From assembly GCA_947624665.1 (NCBI GenBank), contig CANQLK010000119.1, positions 1-5,752 of the forward strand: DNA of 5,752 nucleotides, read 5' to 3'. This document shows positions 1-5,752 of this stretch, piece after piece. Made by a program: the position numbers and the translations under genes. This DNA comes from Candidatus Gastranaerophilales bacterium (GTDB lineage Bacteria > Cyanobacteriota > Vampirovibrionia > Gastranaerophilales > Gastranaerophilaceae). The notes beneath the pieces are model-generated. The model was given only the letters and a program-made list of their open reading frames with translations, searched no databases and was not told the DNA's origin. Position 1 is the first letter of the stretch. Each line of letters opens with the position of its first letter.

Positions 1-799
1 CGATCAATGGGATGCAACGGGCAGAGAAGTGCCAAAAGATGCGATTATCGGTATTGACCCTACTTATCAAACACAAGCATATTGGATGGACAGTGAATAT
101 TTAAAAACTTTTAAAGACATAACTGCCGTTGAAACGGTTGATGTTATCATCACTCACTTGCAGGACTGCGTAAGAAAGTATGTTGATGAAGTAATGACAA
201 AAACCGATGTTCTTAAGCTTATGGAACTTGTTAAAGGTCAGGATCCTACGCTTGTTAACGATTTGGTACCAACAATTATTTCCACAAGCGATTTGCGTAA
301 GATATTTGTTAACTTAATCAGAGAAAAAGTTTCAATAAGAGATATTATGTTCATATTTGAAAGACTTTGCGATTATGCAAGATTTTCAAAAGAGCCCGAC
401 ATATTATCCGAGCGTTTAAGGGCGGCTCTTGGCAGACAAATATGTCTTGCAAACTGCACTCCTGATAAAATATTATATGCGCTTACATTATCTCCCGAAT
501 GGGAAAAAACACTGGATGACAGCTGTCAAAGAACCGAACTGGGTACTATGTTTTTGTTAAATCCTATGCAAGTTCAGGAACTTATTGAATCTGCCGCTTC
601 CACTTTAATAAGAGCTCATCAAAGCATAAATGTTCAACCTGTTATTCTTTGTTCGCCAAGAATCAGACTTCCTTTGTATCAGCTTTTGGAAAGACATATT
701 CCTACTATCGTCGTTATCTCTTATTCAGAGCTTATTACTGATATCAGAGTAGAGGCTGTTGACACAATCGGTGAATCGGTTAATTATAATTTCGGGTAA
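1..799 (+). CDS. flhA: FlhA/SctV-family type III export gate protein, C-terminal part (5' end outside window)
   Basis: This is the cytoplasmic C-terminal domain of the inner-membrane export gate, whose nonameric ring docks chaperone-substrate complexes and passes them to the export channel. The frame is open from base 2 with no start, giving 265 visible residues. The membrane half and the FHIPEP signature must lie upstream. The GTG at 29 is internal, not a start. Numbering from the codon at base 2, family landmarks are LVNDLVP (84-90), VSIRD (110-114), ERLRAALGRQI (137-147), PVILCSPRIR (213-222) and SYSEL (240-244). LVxxLVP and PVILCSP resemble flagellar FlhA. The RTELGT stretch and the VSIRD-IF segment also recall injectisome SctV (InvA/EscV). 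The usual FGLPAxWI motif has decayed to TYQTQAYWM (21-29), so the protein is divergent. Family membership is secure; the flagellar versus injectisome choice is a lean only. The export ATPase gene follows after six bases. Confidence 0.85.
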   Translation, partial: DQWDATGREVPKDAIIGIDPTYQTQAYWMDSEYLKTFKDITAVETVDVIITHLQDCVRKYVDEVMTKTDVLKLMELVKGQDPTLVNDLVPTIISTSDLRKIFVNLIREKVSIRDIMFIFERLCDYARFSKEPDILSERLRAALGRQICLANCTPDKILYALTLSPEWEKTLDDSCQRTELGTMFLLNPMQVQELIESAASTLIRAHQSINVQPVILCSPRIRLPLYQLLERHIPTIVVISYSELITDIRVEAVDTIGESVNYNFG

Positions 800-805
800 T
801 AAAAT

Positions 806-2155
806 ATGTTAAATCAAAGCACTGAAAAATCAATACAATACGTAAAAGAACAGGCAATAAATATAATAAATTCAACAAAATTGTATTCTTATAAGGGAAC
901 AGTATCCAAATTGCTCGGTTTAACGGTTGAAGTTAAACTCCCGGGATTAAAAATAGGGGATTTGTGCTTTATAGAAACATACGAAGGTGAAAAAAAGCCT
1001 GCAGAGGTTGTTGCATTTAAAGGTGAGAGCGCACAATTACTGTTGTTATATGACGGAGCAGGTATTGGACAGGGAAGTTTAGTTACAACAACAGGAAAAT
1101 CAATAAGTATCCCCGTAGGTGATTTTCTGTTGGGCAGATTAATAAGTCCTTTAGGTGAACCGATTGACGGGAAGCCTATGGATATACGAGAAGCACAGTG
1201 GGTGAATATAGATAATCCGCCACCGGGGGCTTTTGACAGACCAATTATTAAAACAGTATTTTCAACAGGCGTAAGAGCCATAGATTCAATGCTGACATTA
1301 GGTGCAGGACAGAGAATGGGACTTTTTGCAGGCTCTGGAGTAGGTAAAAGTACTATGCTCGGTATGATTGCAAGAAATTCCGATGCGGATGTCAACGTTG
1401 TAGCTCTTATCGGAGAACGTGGAAGAGAAGTCAAAGAGTTTATTGAAAACTCTCTCGGTGAAGAAGGCATGAGAAAATCCGTTATTGTCTGTTCAACAGG
1501 CGACCAGCCGCCTTTAATAAGACAAAAATGTCTGCATGCGGCAACTGCTGTTTGCGAATATTTTAGGGACAGAGGCAAAAAAGTATTTTTAATGACGGAT
1601 ACCGTTACCCGTTGCGCCATGGCAGGAAGAGAAGTAGGGCTTTCAATCGGAGAACCGCCTACCATTAAAGGATATCCTCCTTCAATATTTTCTTGGCTCC
1701 AAAGAGTGCTGGAAAGAAGCGGTAACAGTCCAAAAGGCTCAATTACCGCATTATATACCGTTCTTATGGAAGGAGATGACATTAATGACCCTGTCGTTGA
1801 TACGGTAAGAGGTATTGTAGACGGGCATATTTTCCTTTCCAGAAAAATTGCTGAAATGAACCATTATCCTGCTATTGATGTCCTCGGAAGCATAAGCCGT
1901 TTATTTACCGAAATTGTAACGGATGAACATAAACAAGCAGCTTATAAAATGCGTAAACTTATGGCTCTATACAGAGAAAATAAAGATTTGATAGATGTCG
2001 GTATGTATAATGCTGGTTCTAACCCTAAGCTTGATATTGCTATTGAATTAATGCCTCAAATAAATGCATTCCTTCAACAAAGAATTTCCGATACAGTTAC
2101 AATGGACTCTACTATTTCCACACTTATTTCGATGATGAAGGATGTTGATATTTAA
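806..2155 (+). CDS. fliI: FliI/SctN-family type III export ATPase
   Basis: Complete 449-residue ATPase, normal length for the family, which is related to the F1 beta subunit. It forms a hexamer below the export gate and uses ATP to unfold and release export substrates. Visible landmarks are an N-terminal beta-barrel start (YKGTVSKLLGLTVEV, 29-43), Walker A GSGVGKST (176-183), the catalytic Glu204 in GERGRE (203-208), Walker B FLMTDTVTR with Asp265, GEPPT (282-286), KGSITALYTVL (310-320), NHYPAIDVL (352-360) and the arginine of SISR (Arg365). VRGIVDGHI (334-342) and GSNPKLD (404-410) favour flagellar FliI; most SctN proteins read VRSILDGHI. Walker B has TDT where MDS is usual, and SWLQRVLERSG replaces the common LLPRLLERSG, so it is a diverged member with its catalytic residues intact. 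The ATG lies 6 nt after the upstream stop with only a weak GGG (794-796) as ribosome-binding site, suggesting translational coupling. No fliJ/sctO gene follows. Confidence 0.93.
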   Translation: MLNQSTEKSIQYVKEQAINIINSTKLYSYKGTVSKLLGLTVEVKLPGLKIGDLCFIETYEGEKKPAEVVAFKGESAQLLLLYDGAGIGQGSLVTTTGKSISIPVGDFLLGRLISPLGEPIDGKPMDIREAQWVNIDNPPPGAFDRPIIKTVFSTGVRAIDSMLTLGAGQRMGLFAGSGVGKSTMLGMIARNSDADVNVVALIGERGREVKEFIENSLGEEGMRKSVIVCSTGDQPPLIRQKCLHAATAVCEYFRDRGKKVFLMTDTVTRCAMAGREVGLSIGEPPTIKGYPPSIFSWLQRVLERSGNSPKGSITALYTVLMEGDDINDPVVDTVRGIVDGHIFLSRKIAEMNHYPAIDVLGSISRLFTEIVTDEHKQAAYKMRKLMALYRENKDLIDVGMYNAGSNPKLDIAIELMPQINAFLQQRISDTVTMDSTISTLISMMKDVDI

Positions 2156-2172
2156 GACATTCCCAATTTTTT
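2140..2172 (+). terminator. possible weak intrinsic terminator for the export operon
   Basis: GGATGTT (2140-2146) can pair with GACATTC (2156-2162) as a 7-bp stem that includes two G-T wobbles. The 9-nt loop holds the fliI stop codon. CCAA and six Ts (2167-2172) follow. The T-run sits only on the plus-strand 3' side, so it would serve the export operon and not the opposing genes. The stem is AT-rich and wobble-containing and the T-run is 4 nt away, so this may be chance. It is the only terminator-like element at a junction with no intergenic space. Confidence 0.25.
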
Positions 2173-3108
2173 GCAAAGTACTGGAACAATTTTATCCCAC
2201 GCTTTTCCTGACGGATGGTCATTGTCTTCTATCCAGTTTTCTCTCTCGTACAACTCGGGAATTAAATCATTTATGTATATTATTTCTATATTGCTGTCTA
2301 TATTCTTGAGTTCATTTATCATTTCATCATATTCGTGTGTATCATTATCCAATGGATTTTTTATATATAATATAACCAATTTTGCATTATCAAAATACTG
2401 TTTTATTATTTTATCGGATTCTGATATTATTTTATGAAATAAATTTTTAGTATTTTCTTTATTTTCATATCGCTTATTTGCAAGAAATTCTTCTATAACA
2501 ATAGCAGTATTTAAGCTGTGAAGAGAAGGAAACAAAAGCTTGTCTTGAACAAGTTTACCGTTTTTAATCTTATATCTTAAAGTATGGTCGCCCGACAGAA
2601 CAAAATTTCTATATCTGAACATTCTGGGAAAATGATCGGGTATAAGAGTGTAAATTATATACTCGGTATTTTTGGGCATTTGGCTTAATATTTCATTATC
2701 TGACAATTGATAATACAAATAAGGCAAACCCGTACCGCTTCTTCCTCTGTTATATACGGTTCTGTCCGTATAATCTGCCAGCTTTCTTGAAAATGTTTCA
2801 TCTTCATTTAAACCAAAACCTTCAGTATAAGAACATCCGATTAATACTATGGGATTTTTAGATGAATCTCTATACTCTATTGGTCTGCTAAATGAAATTA
2901 ATTCTTCTTTTTTCGGCAGGGTAACTTTAACGTATTTTAAAGCAGGCTTTTTTATTATTGAGGAGTTATTTCTGCTCTGTATAACATTATAATTTTCTAT
3001 GACATCTTTATATCTGTTAAACAGGAAATGATATGAAAATATCTCAACAACAGCAAAAATAACTGCGATAAGAACAACATTAATTAATAAAATTTTTTTT
3101 ATATTCAT
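2152..3108 (-). CDS. membrane-anchored SGNH-hydrolase-like protein of unknown role
   Basis: 318 residues. MNIKK is followed by one hydrophobic segment (about 6-30), which predicts an uncleaved N-terminal anchor with the domain outside the inner membrane. The rest looks like an SGNH/GDSL esterase-type fold. Block I is VLIGCSYTEGFGL with candidate nucleophile Ser93. Block II is NRGRSGTG with Gly122. Near the C-terminus, DNDHPSG supplies Asp295 and His298 in the DxxH arrangement of the catalytic acid and base. Block III, normally GxND, reads TLIPDHFPR (154-162) without an obvious Asn, so the oxyanion hole is non-canonical or activity may be lost. Family members commonly add or remove acyl groups on lipids, glycans or cell-wall polymers; the substrate here cannot be told. 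It starts 2 nt after the aroE stop with a weak ribosome-binding site, so it is probably coupled to aroE. Its stop overlaps the fliI stop. I recognise no named gene. Confidence 0.7.
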   Translation of the reverse strand: MNIKKILLINVVLIAVIFAVVEIFSYHFLFNRYKDVIENYNVIQSRNNSSIIKKPALKYVKVTLPKKEELISFSRPIEYRDSSKNPIVLIGCSYTEGFGLNEDETFSRKLADYTDRTVYNRGRSGTGLPYLYYQLSDNEILSQMPKNTEYIIYTLIPDHFPRMFRYRNFVLSGDHTLRYKIKNGKLVQDKLLFPSLHSLNTAIVIEEFLANKRYENKENTKNLFHKIISESDKIIKQYFDNAKLVILYIKNPLDNDTHEYDEMINELKNIDSNIEIIYINDLIPELYERENWIEDNDHPSGKAWDKIVPVLCKKLGMS

Positions 3109-3110
3109 AA

Positions 3111-3962
3111 TTAATCTGCCATTTCTTCAAGTGCAGCAATTTTCATTTTAAGTATATCAGGTTTTTTGCCCGTCCAAATTTCAAATGCTTTTGCGCCCTG
3201 ATAAATTAACATATCCAAGCCTTGTATGGTTTTTATTTCATATTTTTTCGCAAGTTTTATCAACTCTGTTTTTAAAGGATTATATACAATATCATATATA
3301 ATTGAATTTTTATCCATTGTTTTAACAACCTCTTCATCTATCGGAGATAAACCCATAGCTTTACTTTTCATACCGATAGGAGTTGTATTTATAAGCATTT
3401 TATACTCGGACAAATCTGTTAAATTTTCAATTTGCCTGCAATTCATAGTAACATTAGGGAAATTTTTTCTTAATGTTTCAACCATATCAGAGGCATTAAC
3501 AATATTTCTCACAAAGAAATCAATTTGCTGAGCTTTTAAAATCGAAATACCTACGCCTACAGCTCTTGCGGCACCTCCGTTACCTAATATGGCTACCTTT
3601 TTGCCTTTCAATTCATTTCTGTCATCTTCTGGTATAGCTTCAACAAAACCGTATACATCCGTATTATATCCGTATAGCTGCAAATCATCGGATATTTTTA
3701 CGGTATTGGAACATCCCGTAACATTTGCAACATTATCAACGCTTGACAAAAATAAGGTTACAGGCACTTTTAAAGGAATAGTAACATTAAATCCCTTAAA
3801 TCCGTTAGATTTTAAATATTTAATTCTTTGAACTATATCTTCAGGTTCGGTTTCTAAGATTTCGTAAGAACCCTCTAACCCGACGGATTTTAAAGCAGCT
3901 TCTTGAATAACTTTAGACATCGAATGTGATAAAGGATAACCTATTAAACCGAATTTATACAT
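3111..3962 (-). CDS. aroE: shikimate dehydrogenase (NADP+)
   Basis: 283 residues, the normal AroE length. It reduces 3-dehydroshikimate to shikimate with NADPH, the fourth step of the cytosolic chorismate pathway to aromatic amino acids. The N-terminal substrate domain shows GYPLSHSMSK (8-17) with the shikimate-binding serines 12 and 14, NVTIPLK (59-65) with catalytic Lys65, Asn86 in GCSNT, and GYNTD with catalytic Asp102. The Rossmann domain has the GNGGAARA loop (127-134) and NTTPIGM (192-198). Gln255 in YQGAKAFEIWTG closes the active site. The NRTxxKA cofactor strip reads VRNIVNA (151-157): the phosphate-binding Arg152 is kept but neighbours differ, so NADP preference is likely yet not certain. 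GCSNT replaces the usual GAVNT. The start is fixed by a perfect AGGAGG 8 nt upstream. It is the middle gene of a tight topA-aroE-SGNH run; the link to topA looks like packing rather than pathway. Confidence 0.96.
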   Translation of the reverse strand: MYKFGLIGYPLSHSMSKVIQEAALKSVGLEGSYEILETEPEDIVQRIKYLKSNGFKGFNVTIPLKVPVTLFLSSVDNVANVTGCSNTVKISDDLQLYGYNTDVYGFVEAIPEDDRNELKGKKVAILGNGGAARAVGVGISILKAQQIDFFVRNIVNASDMVETLRKNFPNVTMNCRQIENLTDLSEYKMLINTTPIGMKSKAMGLSPIDEEVVKTMDKNSIIYDIVYNPLKTELIKLAKKYEIKTIQGLDMLIYQGAKAFEIWTGKKPDILKMKIAALEEMAD

Positions 3963-3965
3963 AAT

Positions 3966-5752
3966 CTACTCCTCCTCAATTTCTTTTGAGAAAGTACATT
4001 TCTTATTGCTGCAAACTAATTTTTTTTCTTTTTTTGTAATTTTTTTAACAAGAATATTTCCGCAGGACGGACATTTTTCATTAACAGGCTCGTTCCAGGA
4101 AACGAAATCACAATCGGGATAACGATTACAAGCATAAAATATTTTTCCGTATTTTGATTTTTTTAATACTATTTCGCCTTGTCCGCATTTTGGACAAACA
4201 ACTCCCGTTGATTTTACAATACGTTTCCTATGCTTGCACTCGGGATTAGTACATTCCAAATAAGGCCCGTACGGCCCGACTTTTTGAATCATCGGAGATG
4301 AACATTTTTCACATTTTTCATCGGTTTCTTTTTGAGTTTCCGCTACGGTTCCATCTTTATTTAAAGGCAGAATTGTTTTACATTCGGGATATTTTGAACA
4401 CCCTAAAAACTGAGAACCGAATCTGCTTGTTCTTACAACCATTTTACTTCCGCAATTCGGGCATACTATATCCGATTCTATAGTTACTTTTTGCATATTA
4501 TGTTTGGCATCATCCACTGTAACCGCAAACGGAGTATAGAATTCTTTTATTACTTCATTCCATTTTAATTTAGCTTCGGCTATTTCATCCAACTTAGTTT
4601 CCATATTAGCCGTAAATTCATAATTCATTATGTCTTTAAAATGTTCAACAAGCTGTTTGCACAATGTAGAACCAAGCGTAGTAGGAGCAAGAGCCTTTTC
4701 AATTTTTTCAACATAATTTTTTTGCTGAATTTTTGAAATAATAGGCGCGTATGTACTCGGTCTGCCTATTCCATGTTCTTCAAGCGCTTTTACAAGCGAA
4801 GCTTCCGTATATCTGGGAGGAGGACTCGTAAAATGCTGTTTTGGCATTATTTCTTTTAATTTTAAATTATCGCCTTCTTTTAAATCGGGGATTTTAGATT
4901 CGGCTTCTGTATTTTCGTCTTCATTGTACACTTTCAAATAACCGTCAAAGACTATTTTACTTACACCCGCTTTAAACAGGCAATCACCTGCTTTAATATC
5001 TACTGTTGTATTTTTTACTGCTGCATTTTCCATTTGAGAAGCCACAAACTTACTCCATATAAGTTTATATAGTTGATATTGTTCAGAAGTCAAATATTGC
5101 TTTATACTATCCGGTGTTTTATCAACGTATGAGGGTCTTATTGCTTCGTGTGCATCTTGAACGTTTTTTGATTTTTTTACATAGTTATTAGGAGTTTTAG
5201 GATAATAATTTTCTCCGTAATTATTTATAATATAATCTTTAGCGGCAGCTTGAGCATCGTCTGATATTCTGACGGAATCGGTTCTCATATATGTAATCAA
5301 ACCGACAGGGCCTGAATCCCCTATTTGAATGCCTTCATACAGCTTTTGTGCTATCTGCATGGTTCTTGAAACACCATAACCCAGTTTATTGCTTGCTTCA
5401 CGCTGCAGAGTCGAGGTTATAAAAGGTGCCGTAGGCTTTCTTTGTGTGTTTCTTGTTGTTATTTTATCTACAAGAAATTCTCTGTCTTTTTCTTTCAGAT
5501 ATTTAACTATCTTGTCAGCTTCCTGCTCATTTTTTATATCGATTTTAGAATTTTTATACTTATTAAGTTCTGCATTGAATTTGGATTTTTCTTTTAATAA
5601 ATCAGCTGATATACTCCAATATTCAACAGGAGTAAATGCTTTTATTTCATCTTCTCTTTCACAAATCATCCTTAATGCAACACTTTGAACACGTCCTGCG
5701 GACAAATGATAATTTCTCATTTTTTCCCATAAAACGGGACTTATTTTATAGC
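3966..5752 (-). CDS. topA: DNA topoisomerase I (type IA), C-terminal part (5' end outside window)
   Basis: Type IA topoisomerase that relaxes negative supercoils by nicking one strand through a tyrosine and passing the other. The frame is open to the right edge. Visible residues begin YKISPVLWEK, aligning with the family's GYKLSPLLW region, so about 150 N-terminal residues with the Toprim metal site lie outside. The ATG at 5720 is internal. Numbering from the codon at 5750, it shows LSAGRVQS (16-23), the active-site GLITYMRTDS with Tyr154 (codon 5289-5291), HEAIRPS (201-207) and GIGRPSTYA (327-335). The tail carries four tetracysteine zinc ribbons: Cys430/433/451/457, 480/483/500/505, 519/522/541/547 and 560/563/580/585. 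It ends in a lysine-rich stretch and three Glu codons, giving 594 visible residues. Such ribbons bind single-stranded DNA and, in E. coli, RNA polymerase. aroE begins 3 nt after the stop. Confidence 0.97.
   Translation of the reverse strand, partial: YKISPVLWEKMRNYHLSAGRVQSVALRMICEREDEIKAFTPVEYWSISADLLKEKSKFNAELNKYKNSKIDIKNEQEADKIVKYLKEKDREFLVDKITTRNTQRKPTAPFITSTLQREASNKLGYGVSRTMQIAQKLYEGIQIGDSGPVGLITYMRTDSVRISDDAQAAAKDYIINNYGENYYPKTPNNYVKKSKNVQDAHEAIRPSYVDKTPDSIKQYLTSEQYQLYKLIWSKFVASQMENAAVKNTTVDIKAGDCLFKAGVSKIVFDGYLKVYNEDENTEAESKIPDLKEGDNLKLKEIMPKQHFTSPPPRYTEASLVKALEEHGIGRPSTYAPIISKIQQKNYVEKIEKALAPTTLGSTLCKQLVEHFKDIMNYEFTANMETKLDEIAEAKLKWNEVIKEFYTPFAVTVDDAKHNMQKVTIESDIVCPNCGSKMVVRTSRFGSQFLGCSKYPECKTILPLNKDGTVAETQKETDEKCEKCSSPMIQKVGPYGPYLECTNPECKHRKRIVKSTGVVCPKCGQGEIVLKKSKYGKIFYACNRYPDCDFVSWNEPVNEKCPSCGNILVKKITKKEKKLVCSNKKCTFSKEIEEE
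3971..3976 (-). promoter_or_regulatory. strong Shine-Dalgarno for aroE inside the topA 3' end
   Basis: On the minus strand this reads AGGAGG, 8 nt before the aroE ATG. It fixes that start. It is built from the last three topA codons, GAG GAG GAG (Glu-Glu-Glu), so protein tail and ribosome-binding site share the same bases. It is the only strong Shine-Dalgarno at a gene junction in the window; the fliI and SGNH genes have weak ones. Confidence 0.88.

Noticed and set aside
29..31. GTG as a possible start of the first gene
   Set aside because: The frame is open back to base 2 with family-compatible residues before it, and the GTG falls inside the cytoplasmic domain. The gene is truncated by the window edge.
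889..1782. 297-residue open frame on the minus strand inside fliI
   Set aside because: It lies wholly antisense to a gene with intact ATPase motifs, shows no recognisable domain and is rich in Ser/Pro/Leu as expected of a shadow frame.
2171..2437. Small plus-strand frame after fliI that could be the missing fliJ/sctO
   Set aside because: It is antisense to the SGNH-like gene, is hydrophobic and Ser/Ile-rich, and has no coiled-coil character expected of FliJ/SctO.
3087..3098. T-run near the start of the SGNH-like gene as a terminator
   Set aside because: It encodes the Lys-Lys and Ile codons at the protein's N-terminus; there is no stem beside it.
3226..3831. Two small plus-strand frames inside aroE
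   Set aside because: They are antisense to a complete, motif-supported aroE and have no recognisable content.
4018..4049. T-rich runs that could be terminators
   Set aside because: They encode the lysine-rich stretch of the last TopA ribbon on the opposite strand, and no preceding hairpin was seen.
4298..5688. Small plus-strand frames inside topA
   Set aside because: They are antisense shadows of a gene with a clear catalytic site and zinc ribbons.
5718..5720. ATG as a possible start of topA
   Set aside because: In-frame residues upstream (YKISPVLWEK) match the conserved TopA stretch just before LSAGRVQS, so the gene continues past the right edge.

Overview
This window is almost wall-to-wall coding sequence from an AT-rich bacterium that favours A/T in third codon positions. 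It holds five protein genes in two convergent blocks. The only non-coding bases are gaps of 6, 2 and 3 nt between genes. No RNA gene, mobile element, repeat array or CRISPR was seen.

Block 1 (plus strand, 1-2155) is the end of a type III export operon. It contains the C-terminal part of the export-gate protein FlhA/SctV, cut by the left edge, followed six bases later by a complete export ATPase FliI/SctN. Together these supply the cytoplasmic docking ring and the ATPase of a flagellar or injectisome export apparatus. Sequence details lean flagellar: LVxxLVP and PVILCSP in the gate, and VRGIxDGHI and GSNPKLD in the ATPase. The side-by-side gate-ATPase order is more familiar from injectisome loci, so the assignment stays open.

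Block 2 (minus strand, 5752-2152) reads topA (5' part beyond the right edge), then aroE, then an unnamed membrane-anchored SGNH-like protein. The genes are packed 2-3 nt apart and are probably one transcript. The aroE ribosome-binding site lies inside the last Glu codons of topA. The products serve DNA topology, aromatic amino acid/chorismate synthesis and possibly envelope ester chemistry. Their linkage looks like ordinary operon packing rather than a pathway.

The two blocks meet tail to tail with stop codons sharing one palindromic TTAA. There is no intergenic space for a terminator, although a weak hairpin plus T-run straddles the junction for the plus strand.

Organism: the type III export genes imply a motile or secreting bacterium, probably with two membranes. 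AT-richness, a TopA with four zinc ribbons and an SGNH protein of the GCSYTEGxGL type would suit a gut or anaerobic lineage such as the non-photosynthetic cyanobacterial relatives (Melainabacteria/Gastranaerophilales). That placement is a low-confidence guess from remembered family resemblance. I see no clearly new system here. The points most worth checking are the divergent export gate and ATPase, the absence of a fliJ/sctO gene after the ATPase, and the unassigned SGNH-like protein.
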